Made by a program: the position numbers and the translations under genes. 64,000 bases of DNA from Pseudorhodoplanes sinuspersici (GTDB lineage Bacteria; Pseudomonadota; Alphaproteobacteria; Rhizobiales; Xanthobacteraceae). The notes beneath the pieces were generated by a model, which worked only from the letters and a program-made list of their open reading frames with translations, made no database searches and was not told the DNA's origin. Shown here piece by piece: positions 53,183 to 62,080 of this stretch (position 1 is its first letter; every line of letters begins with the position of its first letter). The stretch lies in contig NZ_CP021112.1 in the NCBI RefSeq assembly GCF_002119765.1, positions 4,830,501 to 4,894,500 on the forward strand, read 5' to 3'.

Positions 53183-54052
53183 TCATCCGGCGCGGGCGCG
53201 CTGCTTGAACAACAGCTCGTAGACTTTCGGATCCTTCATATCGACCTTCGAGGCTTCTTCCACGCGCAGCTTCATGCCGCGCTGGACGGCCGGCCGTGCC
53301 AACAGCGTATCGAGCCAGCGCTTGAAGTGCGGAAACTCGGCGATGTCCTGTCCCTGGCGCTCCCATCGCGAAGCCCACCCGACGCAGGCCATGTCGGCGA
53401 TCGAATAGCGGCCGGCGAGAAACGGCCGATCCTTGAGACGGGTGTTCATCACACCATAGAGACGGTTGACCTCGTTGGTATAGCGATCGATCGCATACGG
53501 CAATTGCTCGGGTGCGTAGTGCCGGAAGTGATGCGCCTGCCCGGCCATGGGACCGAGGCCTCCCATCTGCCACATCAGCCATTGCTCGACTTCGACGCGC
53601 TCGCGCTCGTTGGCGGGATAGAACTTGCCGGTCTTGCGTCCGAGATATTGCAGGATCGCCCCTGACTCGAAGACCGAGATCGGTTTGCCGCCCGGACCGT
53701 CCGGATCGACGATGGCCGGCATGCGGTTATTGGGGGAGATGGCCAGGAATTCAGGCTTGAACTGATCGCCGGTCGAGATGTTGACCGGCTTCATAATGTA
53801 AGGAAGCCCGCACTCCTCGAGCATGATCGAAATCTTCCAGCCATTCGGCGTCGGCCAGTAATGAAGCTCGATCGGGCGCTGTTTGCTGCCTGCTCCGGGC
53901 TTCGCTCTCGCTTTCTTCTTGGTGGCTTTGGATGCGCTGGTCTTGCGCGCACCTCCAGCTGCGGTGCGAGCCGTCTTCTTTGACGAGGATTTCAATTTTC
54001 GTGACGATTTGGATTTGGCCTTCGCCTGCGATCTCACTGCTTTTCGCGCCAT
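53183..54052 (-). CDS. Glutathione S-transferase with histone-like lysine-rich N-terminal tail
   Basis: A protein of 289 residues. Residues 1-56 are almost wholly Lys/Ala/Ser/Arg (SKSSRKLKSSSKKTARTAAG, ATKKKARAKPG), like the tail of histone H1 or the Alg/HrdB-type bacterial H1-like proteins. From residue 60 (IELHYWPTPNGWKISIMLEE) it is a YfcG/Ure2p-type GST, with NRMPAIVDPDG (cis-Pro) and VFESGAILQYLG (glutathione binding), then a helical C-terminal domain. The tail could give DNA or RNA binding, which is unusual for a GST. The start ATG 54052 keeps the tail; a later start would remove it, but none has a ribosome site that I can see. Confidence 0.85.
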   Translation of the reverse strand: MARKAVRSQAKAKSKSSRKLKSSSKKTARTAAGGARKTSASKATKKKARAKPGAGSKQRPIELHYWPTPNGWKISIMLEECGLPYIMKPVNISTGDQFKPEFLAISPNNRMPAIVDPDGPGGKPISVFESGAILQYLGRKTGKFYPANERERVEVEQWLMWQMGGLGPMAGQAHHFRHYAPEQLPYAIDRYTNEVNRLYGVMNTRLKDRPFLAGRYSIADMACVGWASRWERQGQDIAEFPHFKRWLDTLLARPAVQRGMKLRVEEASKVDMKDPKVYELLFKQRARAG

Positions 54053-54202
54053 GACTGTCTCCGGACATTCCCTTCGGTGACGGTCACCTAAAACCGCTCA
54101 TGCGCACGCGCAACCCCATGCTTGCGTATGGACCGCTTCCCGTCCACCGCATACTGTTCCAAAAAAACATCGGTTCTTATTGTGATGATTGGGAGATCGA
54201 AC

Positions 54203-54589
54203 ATGAGCAAGTCTACTTTCATTTTTTCATCGGCTTTGATTTTCGCCGGCGCTGTCCTCGCCTTCACCGCCCTGCCCATGCGTTCGACACTCGCTCAGAC
54301 ACCGCCCGCGGCAACGACGGAGGCACCGAAGGCCGCAGATACCGACGCAGCCAAGGCCGATGCGAAGAGCCAAAGGGAGGAGCGCAAGGCGAAAAGAGCG
54401 CAAGCGCGCAAGGCCAAAGCCGAGAAGAGAGCCGCGGCATCAGCGGGGCGGCGTGCCGCCCATGAACGTCAGAAGCAATGCGGAGCTGAGTGGAGGGAAG
54501 CGCGCGCTGCGGGCAAGGTCGAAAAGACAATGACCTGGCCGAAATACTGGAGCGCCTGCAACACCCGGCTCAAGGCAAAGGCTACGTGA
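54203..54589 (+). CDS. Secreted Lys/Ala-rich coiled-coil protein
   Basis: A protein of 128 residues. A signal peptide (SKSTFIFSSALIFAGAVLAF) is cleaved near LAQ, then an Ala/Pro/Thr linker and a highly charged helical segment (QREERKAKRAQARKAKAEKR). A short conserved-looking end QKQCGAEWREARAAGK and MTWPKYWSACNTRLKAK carries two cysteines. The start ATG 54203 has GGGAG seven bases upstream. No function is known; proteins with this tail occur in related genera, as far as I recall. A 17-bp-arm hairpin follows at 54730-54771. Confidence 0.72.
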   Translation: MSKSTFIFSSALIFAGAVLAFTALPMRSTLAQTPPAATTEAPKAADTDAAKADAKSQREERKAKRAQARKAKAEKRAAASAGRRAAHERQKQCGAEWREARAAGKVEKTMTWPKYWSACNTRLKAKAT

Positions 54590-54729
54590 GACGAAGCCGG
54601 CGGCAAAAGCTTCGGGTCGGTGCAAGCAGGACCCGACACGCGCAACCCGCAAAATTTCAGAGTTAACAAATTCGATCAATCGGTGATGCGGGCTTATTGT
54701 CAAAGCCCCAACCGGATCCCAGAAAGACC

Positions 54730-54771
54730 GAGGGCGTCGGAGAGACTTGATGATGTCTCGCCGACGCCCTC
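54730..54771. terminator. Long hairpin, possible terminator
   Basis: GAGGGCGTCGGAGAGAC (54730-54746) pairs with GTCTCGCCGACGCCCTC (54755-54771), with a single mismatch and an eight-base loop. No T-run follows on the plus strand; on the minus strand it is followed by GGTCTTTCT, so it would best serve the small basic peptide gene at 54861-54944. Confidence 0.5.
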
Positions 54772-54860
54772 CGTCATTACATTGAAGCCGGCGATGTCTC
54801 GCACGAGGGTATCGCGCTGAAAACGTCGCCGGCCCTGTAACGTGGCCGAAAACGGCGCAA

Positions 54861-54944
54861 CTACTTCCGCTTCTTCGCGGCTTTGCGCTTCGTCTTCTTC
54901 GCGGTCTTCTTCGCCGCGGCCTTAGCCTTCTTACGCTTCGCCAT
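54861..54944 (-). CDS. Tiny lysine-rich histone-H1-like peptide, 27 aa
   Basis: A frame of 27 codons, MAKRKKAKAAAKKTAKKTKR and a further AAKKRK end, consisting almost only of Lys, Ala, Thr and Arg. GGAGGG lies five bases upstream of ATG 54944, a strong ribosome site for so short a frame. It resembles a single repeat of H1-like nucleoid proteins. It may be a free nucleic-acid-binding peptide. It is too short for most gene finders. Confidence 0.65.
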   Translation of the reverse strand: MAKRKKAKAAAKKTAKKTKRKAAKKRK

Positions 54945-55895
54945 TGTGCCCTCCAAGTTAGAGATGGCGCTATCGAAAGTGCACTCGCGAATCGACGTGC
55001 ACTGGACTTCGATTACTACAGAATGCACAAAACAGCGACTCCACTTAACGAAACGTGTACTCGAACGGGCGATTTGGAGCATCCAACGTCGCTGCGCACG
55101 TCACGTCGTTGCAAGTGAAGTCAACATCACACGCTCGACACGATGCAATCATCGACAACAATCGCGATGTTGAATTTGTATCGATGGAATCAGCATTATC
55201 TGCGTGTCGCTCGAAATCGTTTTTTGTGTATTTGCGCAAGCATATGCGTCTCAACGACCGCATTTTCGACACTTGCAATGTCAAGTCCGGGCGCCCCGGA
55301 CCGGCCAAAAATTTTTTTTGGATAAGTGCCGATTTTCGTTCGCCGGACACCCGAGACGAACCTGAATCGCACGAATCGTCGTCCGGTCGATTCGCTGCAC
55401 GGCGTTCGCGACCGCATCGACGGACGACTTTGAGAGCGCTCGCAACCTTCATTCGGGATCGCTCGAACAAGAAACAGAGTGCGCCTCACCCGTCATTGCG
55501 ACCAAGACGCACCATCGAAACGCGATCGAACGCGCGCGGCGCAATGTCGGAACGATTATAAGAGATGCTGCTGACCCAAAACGGGACGATGTTGGCGATC
55601 CAGAACTGGATTTTCCGGTTCTGGACACGCGAAACAACACGCGCGTCGCGCAACTGCGTCGCCGATCGCGAACATTTCGCATCGCTGGCGACAAAATTTC
55701 AGCGTCAGCGAGCATGAGGAGACGATCGAAAGCCGGTCGGGTGCCGCAAAATCGTTCGCGCCAACTTCGTCATGCGATTCAACGGGATAAAAGACCGGAT
55801 TTGACCAGACCTTCCGCCGTGGCGAGGGGCGCGTCTCGATTGAAAGCAAGAAACCGTCGTGCGTTGGCACGCGGGAGCCACTCCGCTCGAACACT
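54945..55895. other. Region of about 0.95 kb without a convincing gene
   Basis: The sequence is rich in TCGA/CGAT-type words and has overlapping open frames on both strands (for example near 55045-55560), none with a ribosome site, family resemblance or natural amino-acid composition. A hairpin TCCGGGCGCCCCGGA (about 55287-55301) is followed within 12 bases by a T8 tract near 55313, which may end a transcript. It could be a decayed gene, an untranslated RNA or a long regulatory spacer. Confidence 0.5.
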
Positions 55896-56357
55896 CTAAG
55901 GTTCGAGATAAGGCGCGCCATCCTTGCGCACAAACCGACCGTCGGCGTTTGAACTCATCATGTCGATGTCGGAGCAGATCGTGACGTCAGCGGGCGAACG
56001 CGAGCCGACTTCGAGATAGACCGCCACCGCGTCCGACTTGTTGATCAGGTGATGGCCATTGCCGGTCCCTTTCGGGAAGGCCGCGCAATCGCCGGCACGC
56101 AGCACCGTCTCGCCGGCATCTTCAACCAGCGTCAGTTCGCCCTCGAGCACGTAGACGAATTCGTCTTCGTGCGAATGCCAGTGGCGCTGGCTCGACCAGT
56201 TGCCGGGCGGCAAGCGCATCAGATTGACGCCGAAATCCGTCAGTCCGCCGGCATTGCCCAGCCGCTGCCGTATGCGCTCCGCGCACGGTGCGTCGAATGG
56301 CGGCGGATAGCCCGAGCCTTTGCGTTGCGGCACGGCAGCGATGTCGATCTTGGGCAT
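55896..56357 (-). CDS. Cupin domain protein
   Basis: A protein of 153 residues with a single cupin barrel. Metal-site residues are in HWHSHEDEFVYVLEGELTL (two His and a Glu, motif 1) near residues 67-85 and GNGHHLIN (motif 2, His) near residue 110. The N-terminal APCAERIRQRLGNAGGLTDF and the C-terminal VTICSDIDMM resemble cupins annotated as transcriptional-regulator or sugar-binding type proteins, but no substrate is evident. GGGAGG six bases upstream supports ATG 56357. It stands alone downstream of gatB's end on the same strand. Confidence 0.88.
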   Translation of the reverse strand: MPKIDIAAVPQRKGSGYPPPFDAPCAERIRQRLGNAGGLTDFGVNLMRLPPGNWSSQRHWHSHEDEFVYVLEGELTLVEDAGETVLRAGDCAAFPKGTGNGHHLINKSDAVAVYLEVGSRSPADVTICSDIDMMSSNADGRFVRKDGAPYLEP

Positions 56358-56435
56358 CGGAATCCTCCCTCGCGATGGCGGCCACAAGACAAGACGCTTC
56401 CACGGGAGGCGAACGACGCCAGCCTTTCAACCAGC

Positions 56436-57905
56436 TCAGGCGAGGCCGAGCTTCTTGCTCAACAGCTCGTTCACCGCCTGCGGATTGGCCTTGCCGCCCG
56501 ATGACTTCATCACCTGACCGACGAACCAGCCGATGGCCTTGGGATTGGTCTTGGCATCGGCCACCTTGTCGGGATTGGCGGCTACGATTTCATCGACGAC
56601 CTTCTCGATCGCGCCGAGATCGGTGACCTGCTTCATGCCGCGCTGTTCGACAATGGCGCGCGGGTCGCCGCCTTCGGTCCAGACGATCTCGAACAAATCC
56701 TTGGCGATCTTGCCGGAGATGGTCTTGTCGCCGATCAGATCGAGGATGGTGCCAAGTTGCGCAGACGAGACGGGCGACGCGCCGATATCCTTGCCCTCTT
56801 TATTCAACCGGCCAGCCAGTTCGTTGATCACCCAGTTGGCAGCAAGCTTCGGATCGCGCCCTTTGGCGATGTCCTCGAAGAATTCGGCGGTCTCGCGTTC
56901 GGCAATCAGTACGCCGGCGTCGTAAGCCTGCAGTCCGTAGCCATCGATGAAGCGCGCCTTCTTCTCGTCCGGCAGCTCCGGCAGGTTCGCCTTCAGCGCA
57001 TCGACATAGGCGTCGTCGAATTCCAGCGGCAGCAGGTCGGGATCGGGGAAATAGCGATAGTCGTGCGCCTCTTCCTTGGAGCGCATCGACCGCGTTTCGC
57101 CCTTGCCCGGATCAAACAGCCGCGTCTCCTGGGTGATGCTGCCGCCCTCCTCCAGGATGTCGATCTGACGGCGCGCTTCGAACTCGATCGCCTGACCGAT
57201 GAAGCGGATCGAATTGACGTTCTTGATCTCGCAACGGGTGCCGAGATCGTCGCCCGGCCGGCGCACCGACACGTTGACGTCGGCGCGCAGGCTGCCCTTC
57301 TCCATGTCGCCGTCGCAGGTACCGAGATAGCGCAGGATGGAGCGCAGCTTCGAGACATAGGCCTTGGCCTGTTCGGACGAGCGGATGTCGGGCTTCGACA
57401 CGATCTCCATCAGCGCAACGCCGGAGCGGTTGAGATCGACCAGCGACAGCGTTGGATGCTGGTCGTGAATGCTCTTGCCGGCGTCCTGTTCGAGATGCAC
57501 CCGCTCGATGCCGACATCGATGCTGCTGCCATCCGGCAGATCGACGCTGACCACCCCCTCGCCGACGATCGGCGACTTGTACTGGCTGATCTGATAGCCC
57601 TGCGGCAGATCGGGATAGAAGTAGTTCTTCCGGTCAAACACCGACTTGTTGTTGATCTGCGCTTTCAGGCCGAGGCCGGTGCGGATCGCCTGCTTGACGC
57701 ATTCCTCGTTGATGACCGGCAGCATGCCCGGCATCGCCGCATCGACCAGCGACACATGCGAATTGGGCTCGCCGCCGAAGGCGGTCGAGGCGCCGGAAAA
57801 GAGTTTCGATTCCGAGGTGACCTGGGCATGGACTTCCATGCCGATCACGACTTCCCAGTCGCCATCGCCGCCGCGGATGAGGTTCTTATTTAAGACTTTT
57901 GCCAT
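56436..57905 (-). CDS. gatB: Aspartyl/glutamyl-tRNA amidotransferase subunit B
   Basis: A protein of 489 residues that activates mischarged Glu-tRNA(Gln) or Asp-tRNA(Asn) in GatCAB. The N-terminal kinase domain has [12 protein letters not shown] and [15 protein letters not shown]-like [15 protein letters not shown]. The C-terminal YqeY-like tail ends at residue 489 with [16 protein letters not shown]. The start [12 protein letters not shown] at 57905 is preferred; a GTG at 57932 adds nine residues. In most relatives gatC, gatA and gatB lie together; here a toxin-antitoxin pair separates gatB from gatA. Confidence 0.95.
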   Translation of the reverse strand: MAKVLNKNLIRGGDGDWEVVIGMEVHAQVTSESKLFSGASTAFGGEPNSHVSLVDAAMPGMLPVINEECVKQAIRTGLGLKAQINNKSVFDRKNYFYPDLPQGYQISQYKSPIVGEGVVSVDLPDGSSIDVGIERVHLEQDAGKSIHDQHPTLSLVDLNRSGVALMEIVSKPDIRSSEQAKAYVSKLRSILRYLGTCDGDMEKGSLRADVNVSVRRPGDDLGTRCEIKNVNSIRFIGQAIEFEARRQIDILEEGGSITQETRLFDPGKGETRSMRSKEEAHDYRYFPDPDLLPLEFDDAYVDALKANLPELPDEKKARFIDGYGLQAYDAGVLIAERETAEFFEDIAKGRDPKLAANWVINELAGRLNKEGKDIGASPVSSAQLGTILDLIGDKTISGKIAKDLFEIVWTEGGDPRAIVEQRGMKQVTDLGAIEKVVDEIVAANPDKVADAKTNPKAIGWFVGQVMKSSGGKANPQAVNELLSKKLGLA

Positions 57906-57932
57906 TGCACTCTGAACGTTGTGGTGGACCAC

Positions 57933-58349
57933 TTAGCACCCGAGAGCCTGAACATGTCCATTCGCTGCATATTGCAGGATTGGATTGTCTCGCGTCACGA
58001 TCCGGTAGCCATATTCCCGTGCCGTCGCGACGATGATGCGATCGGCGGGATCCCGGAGCGTGGATTCCGGAAGATCTGATGAAGCAATCAAAACGTCCGG
58101 CGGCATATCCGCGAGCAGGAAGTTCAGATCGTCTCGAAGCCGTCGAAACCAGACTTGTGGAGCGATCTGCAATCTCAAACGTCCCCGAGCAACAAGCAGA
58201 CCGATTTCCCAAGCCGAAATCGGCGAAATCCAAACCGGCACGGCATCATCGAAGGCCATCTCCAGTGCTTGTCGGGCTGGCTTTGATAACGTCTCGCCTT
58301 CCGCGATAAAAATGGCGGCACAGGTATCGAGCAAAAGGGGCGATGACAT
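57933..58349 (-). CDS. vapC: PIN-domain toxin (VapC family)
   Basis: A protein of 138 residues with the PIN ribonuclease acidic set: D8 (LLLD), E48 (SAWEIG), D103 (ADRIIVATA) and D121 (TRDNPIL). LRDPADRIIVATAREYG is the typical second-half motif. Toxins of this family cut tRNA or rRNA and are held inactive by the partner antitoxin. The ATG 58349 follows directly on the stop of the antitoxin gene at 58350. It sits 27 bp upstream of the gatB start, so gatB may be cotranscribed from the antitoxin promoter. Confidence 0.9.
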   Translation of the reverse strand: MSSPLLLDTCAAIFIAEGETLSKPARQALEMAFDDAVPVWISPISAWEIGLLVARGRLRLQIAPQVWFRRLRDDLNFLLADMPPDVLIASSDLPESTLRDPADRIIVATAREYGYRIVTRDNPILQYAANGHVQALGC

Positions 58350-58754
58350 TTAATCGTACGCTTTGCCCCAATCGGGATCGGCTGGCTCCGTCAGATCGAC
58401 GCCCGGCGCAAGTGTCACCAATCCCTTCATTGACCCGTACAAAGGATGACGCGGAGAGATAGCCGGCCTTTTCATGATATCGGCGTCCTTGAGCATGCGG
58501 TCATGCGCGCGCGTGGCCTTCCGAAAAACCAACTTCCGACTGACCATATCGACGTCTTCCGTGCGATAGCCTGCGTCCAACCACGCCCGCGTGATGACGC
58601 TGTTTGACGGATTGTTGCTCCACCACGCGCGATGCTCGGTCGCGCTGGCTGGCAATTTTCCTCCGATCAGACGTTCGATCTGATCGAAGGTCATCCGTAC
58701 TTCGGCCATGCCCTGCTTTTTCAGGAAGGCGGCTAAAGGCTCGTACTTTCCCAT
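58350..58754 (-). CDS. Antitoxin with N-terminal DUF7662-like domain and C-terminal neutralising tail
   Basis: A protein of 134 residues. Residues 1-75 (KYEPLAAFLKKQGMAEVRMT, IGGKLPASATEHRAWWSN) match a domain of unknown function I believe is DUF7662, while the end GVDLTEPADPDWGKAYD is the short acidic tail that Phd/VapB-type antitoxins use to block PIN toxins. It would bind VapC and probably its own operator at 58778-58801. The stop directly abuts the toxin start. The start ATG 58754 has GGAG eight bases upstream. The fold of the N-terminal part differs from the usual AbrB, Phd or RHH antitoxin DNA-binding domains. Confidence 0.78.
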   Translation of the reverse strand: MGKYEPLAAFLKKQGMAEVRMTFDQIERLIGGKLPASATEHRAWWSNNPSNSVITRAWLDAGYRTEDVDMVSRKLVFRKATRAHDRMLKDADIMKRPAISPRHPLYGSMKGLVTLAPGVDLTEPADPDWGKAYD

Positions 58755-58777
58755 TGCCGGTCTCCGGCCAACTCAAT

Positions 58778-58801
58778 AGTTACAAAGTAACTATTGTTAC
58801 T
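58778..58801. promoter_or_regulatory. Palindromic operator of the toxin-antitoxin pair
   Basis: AGTTAC (58778-58783), GTAACT (58787-58792) and GTTACT (58796-58801) form a three-half-site array: a perfect inverted repeat with a 3-bp gap plus an extra half-site. It lies 24 bp upstream of the antitoxin start. Autorepression by the antitoxin or its complex is predicted. Confidence 0.65.
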
Positions 58802-58823
58802 ATGCTCGTCAAGACAGGTGGGG

Positions 58824-60299
58824 TTACCACCACGCCTCCGCCGAATAGGATCCGGCCGCCTGCTCGATCACTTCGCCAAGCGAGAACAAGGTCTCTTCGT
58901 CGAACGGCCGTCCGATCAATTGCAGACCGAGCGGCAAGCCATCCTCCGACAGACCGGCCGGCACCGCGATGCCCGGCAGCCCCGCCATGTTCACCGTCAC
59001 GGTGAATACGTCGTTCAGATACATCTCGATCGGATCGGCACCGCTTTTCTCGCCGACGCCGAAAGCCGCCGATGGCGTTGCCGGCGTCAGGATCGCATCA
59101 ACGCCCGCTGAGAACACATCCTCGAAGTCCCTCTTGATCAGCGTGCGGACCTTCTGCGCCCGCAGATAATAGGCGTCGTAATAGCCGGCCGAGAGAACGT
59201 AAGTGCCGATCATCACGCGGCGGCGCACTTCGTCACCGAACCCGGCGGCGCGGGTGGCTTCATACATGCCGGTCACGTCGCGGCCATTCTCGCGCAAGCC
59301 GTAGCGCACGCCGTCATAGCGGGCGAGATTGGACGAAGCTTCCGCCGGCGCGACAATATAATAAGCCGGCAGCGCGTATTTCGTATGCGGCAGCGAAATG
59401 TCGACCATTTCGGCGCCGGCCTTCTTCAGCCACTCGGCGCCCTGGTGCCACAGCTTTTCGATTTCCGGCGGCATGCCGTCGATCCGGTACTCCTTCGGAA
59501 TGCCGATCTTCATGCCCTTCACCGATTTGCCGATCGCCTTTTCGTAGTCGGGCACCGGCCGATCGACACTCGTTGTGTCCTTGGGATCGTGACCGGCCAT
59601 CGAGCGGAGAAGGATCGCGTTATCGCGCACCGTGCGCGTGAACGGTCCGGCCTGATCGAGCGAGGATGCGAACGCCACAACGCCCCAGCGCGAGCAGCGG
59701 CCATAAGTCGGCTTGATGCCGACGATGCCAGTGAAGGCGGCCGGCTGGCGGATCGAACCACCGGTATCGGTGCCGGTCGCCCCGAGACACAGCCGCGCCG
59801 CGACCGCAGCCGCCGAACCGCCGGAGGAGCCACCCGGCACCAGCGGCGTGTTCGAACCGTTCCGCCGCCAGGGCGAGACCACCGCGCCGAAGGCCGAGGT
59901 TTCGTTCGACGAGCCCATCGCGAATTCGTCGTTGTTGGTCTTGCCGAGCATCACCGCGCCATCGCGCCAGAGCTGCGACGTCACCGTCGATTCATAAGGC
60001 GGAACGAAATTGCCGAGGATCTTCGAGCAGGCGGTGGTCCGCAGGTCGCGGGTGCAGAACAGATCCTTCACGCCGATCGGAATGCCTTCGAGCGGACCCG
60101 CATCGCCCGATGCGATCTTGGCGTCTGAGGCTTTGGCGCGCTCGCGTGCATGCTCCGGCGTTTCCAGCACATAGGCATTCAACGCGCGCGCCTTCTCGAC
60201 CGCTTCGATATGCGCATTCGTCAGTTCGGTGGCGCTGAAGTCTTTCCTGGCAAGTCCGTCACGGGCCGCAGCGATCGTCAGTTTGGTGAGTTCGGTCAT
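58824..60299 (-). CDS. gatA: Aspartyl/glutamyl-tRNA amidotransferase subunit A
   Basis: A protein of 491 residues of the amidase-signature family, supplying ammonia from glutamine for GatCAB. The Ser-cisSer-Lys triad fits K78 (IPIGVKDLF), S158 (VPGGSSGG) and S182 ([10 protein letters not shown]). The gene follows a small orf that overlaps its ATG by four bases (60296-60299). In most alphaproteobacteria gatB would follow; here the operon continues into a toxin-antitoxin pair before gatB. Confidence 0.96.
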   Translation of the reverse strand: MTELTKLTIAAARDGLARKDFSATELTNAHIEAVEKARALNAYVLETPEHARERAKASDAKIASGDAGPLEGIPIGVKDLFCTRDLRTTACSKILGNFVPPYESTVTSQLWRDGAVMLGKTNNDEFAMGSSNETSAFGAVVSPWRRNGSNTPLVPGGSSGGSAAAVAARLCLGATGTDTGGSIRQPAAFTGIVGIKPTYGRCSRWGVVAFASSLDQAGPFTRTVRDNAILLRSMAGHDPKDTTSVDRPVPDYEKAIGKSVKGMKIGIPKEYRIDGMPPEIEKLWHQGAEWLKKAGAEMVDISLPHTKYALPAYYIVAPAEASSNLARYDGVRYGLRENGRDVTGMYEATRAAGFGDEVRRRVMIGTYVLSAGYYDAYYLRAQKVRTLIKRDFEDVFSAGVDAILTPATPSAAFGVGEKSGADPIEMYLNDVFTVTVNMAGLPGIAVPAGLSEDGLPLGLQLIGRPFDEETLFSLGEVIEQAAGSYSAEAWW

Positions 60300-60532
60300 T
60301 CGGTTGGACTATCGCAGGCAAAGTCGGCAGTGGATTTTTTGGCAGGCGGCGCTTTCTGGCGGACGACCTTGGTGCCGTCGGGCTCTTCCACCACCTCGAT
60401 CTCGCCGGGGAGCGGCAGGCCGAGCGCGCGCAGATCGTCCTCCGAATGGCCGTCCGGCATTTCGCCCCTGGCGATCTGCTGGATCAGCTGCCACTTGTAG
60501 TACATATCGGCTTCTTCACAGGCGAGGCACAT
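60296..60532 (-). CDS. Hypothetical protein between gatC and gatA, 78 aa
   Basis: A protein of 78 residues. An N-terminal [20 protein letters not shown] (with a CxxC pair) is followed by an acidic segment [19 protein letters not shown] and a basic, Pro-rich end. Its last bases overlap the gatA ATG as ATGA, so it is translationally coupled to gatA. No family is recognised. Related genera seem to carry similar short frames beside gat genes, from memory. A role in amidotransferase assembly is conceivable but not shown. Confidence 0.72.
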   Translation of the reverse strand: MCLACEEADMYYKWQLIQQIARGEMPDGHSEDDLRALGLPLPGEIEVVEEPDGTKVVRQKAPPAKKSTADFACDSPTE

Positions 60533-60544
60533 GATGTTTCGCCC

Positions 60545-60832
60545 TCACTCGACCACTTTGGGCACGACGAAATAGGAGCCTTCCGAGGCCGGCGCATTGC
60601 GCAAGATGTCTGCGACGATGCCGCCGTCGGTCACCTTGTCCTCGCGCTTCTTCATCACCATCGGCGTCACCGACGTCATCGGCTCGACACCCTCCACATC
60701 GACCTCGGAAAGCTGCTCTACGAAGGCGAGGATCGCGTTCAGTTCGCCGCGCAGATGCTCGACCTCGCTGTCGGCGACAGCGATCCGGGACAGATGGGCA
60801 ATTCGGCGGACGGTCGCCGCATCGACGGACAT
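60545..60832 (-). CDS. gatC: Aspartyl/glutamyl-tRNA amidotransferase subunit C
   Basis: A protein of 95 residues, the normal length, with [20 protein letters not shown] at the N-terminus, [20 protein letters not shown], and a C-terminal extended strand [17 protein letters not shown]. GatC wraps around and stabilises GatA in the GatCAB complex. The start ATG 60832 has GGAG six bases upstream. It is the first gene of the gat cluster, so the promoter should lie between 60833 and the LysR gene end at 61077. Confidence 0.94.
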   Translation of the reverse strand: MSVDAATVRRIAHLSRIAVADSEVEHLRGELNAILAFVEQLSEVDVEGVEPMTSVTPMVMKKREDKVTDGGIVADILRNAPASEGSYFVVPKVVE

Positions 60833-61076
60833 GCTGGCTCCAATATATGTGTACGGCGTCGCTATAGCAGAGGCCGGTTTGCGCAAGCAACGGACCGGCT
60901 GCGCAGTTTCAGGTTACCAGGCCCGGACGCTCCGGTCCGGCCCAACGGGAACATGATGGCCACCGCCATCCCAAGAGCCGGACGGGCCGCCCTATACCAT
61001 GCCGGATCGTTTCCGGCCCGAAATCCCGCGGGCGACGAGCAACCCCGCGAGCCGTCTGCCCACGCGATCATGCATT

Positions 61077-61976
61077 TCAGGCCATGAATTTGGGCAATGC
61101 AGCCGCCAGCGCATCGACGGCAAGACGGACCTTCAGCGGCAAGTGTGGTGTCTGCAACCACAGCGCATAGGCATCGTAAGGAAATTCCGGCTGCTCCGGC
61201 ATGAGCTGTACAAGCGTGCCGGCCTGAATGCGCTCACGAACCAGCCAGCTTGGAAGCCACGCAAGCCCCATGCCGATGGTCGCGGCGTCGGCGATGGCAT
61301 CGAGGTCGTCGAGTCGCAACCGGCTGGCTGGCGTGACCTCCACCGGAGGCTGGTCATCGCGCGGAAACAGCCACGGGCGAATACGGCCCGACCGGCGGTA
61401 GATGATCGCGGTGTGATTGCCGATCTCCTTTATCTGTCGTGGCGCCCCGTGCCTCTCGATATAGGACGGCGATGCGCAGACGATCATGCGCTGGCGCGCG
61501 ACGCGCCGCGCGATGATTCCGGCTTTACCCTCAAGCTCGCCGGTCCGGATGGCAAGGTCGTAGTCATCGTCCATCAAGTCGGCAAAGCGATCGTTCAGCG
61601 ACAGATCAAGTTCCAGCTTGGGATATTGCTGCACGAGCGCCAGCAAGACGGGAGCGACACAGCGCCGGCCGAAGTGCACCGGCGCGGTGACGCGCAACCT
61701 TCCGCATGGTTCCGACAATTGATCGGCTGCAAGTGCATCCGCAGCGTCGGCTTCGGCGAGCACCAACCGGCAGCGTTCGTAATAGGCGCGACCGAAATCC
61801 GTCAGGCTCTGGCGTCGCGTGGTGCGGTTGATGAGGCGCATGCCCAGACGCTCCTCCAGAAACCGGACATGCTTGCCGACCATCGGTCCGGACAGATCAA
61901 GCGCGGCTCCAGCAGCGGCGAACGAGCCCAGGTCGATGGCTTTAACGAATACCGCCATGCTCGTCAGACGATCCAT
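61077..61976 (-). CDS. LysR family transcriptional regulator
   Basis: A protein of 299 residues. Winged helix-turn-helix at residues about 5-60 (MAVFVKAIDLGSFAAAGAAL, MVGKHVRFLEERLGMRLIN), then the CrgA-like substrate-binding domain (about 90-290). It is divergently transcribed from the MDR oxidoreductase (start 62081), the classic arrangement for a LysR regulator and its target. The start is ATG 61976; a TTG two codons earlier is open but not needed. The ligand is unknown. Confidence 0.92.
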   Translation of the reverse strand: MDRLTSMAVFVKAIDLGSFAAAGAALDLSGPMVGKHVRFLEERLGMRLINRTTRRQSLTDFGRAYYERCRLVLAEADAADALAADQLSEPCGRLRVTAPVHFGRRCVAPVLLALVQQYPKLELDLSLNDRFADLMDDDYDLAIRTGELEGKAGIIARRVARQRMIVCASPSYIERHGAPRQIKEIGNHTAIIYRRSGRIRPWLFPRDDQPPVEVTPASRLRLDDLDAIADAATIGMGLAWLPSWLVRERIQAGTLVQLMPEQPEFPYDAYALWLQTPHLPLKVRLAVDALAAALPKFMA

Positions 61977-62080
61977 ATTCAAAACATCTGGTTTCTGCTG
62001 TTCTTCCTATGGCGCTATTTATCTACAAAATCCCCGATGCCACAGGTCATTCAATTCAATTATTTTGGAGTTATGGCCAG

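Noticed and set aside
55045-55561. Overlapping frames on both strands near 55.1-55.5 kb
   Set aside because: No ribosome site, unnatural composition, and each frame is the shadow of the other.
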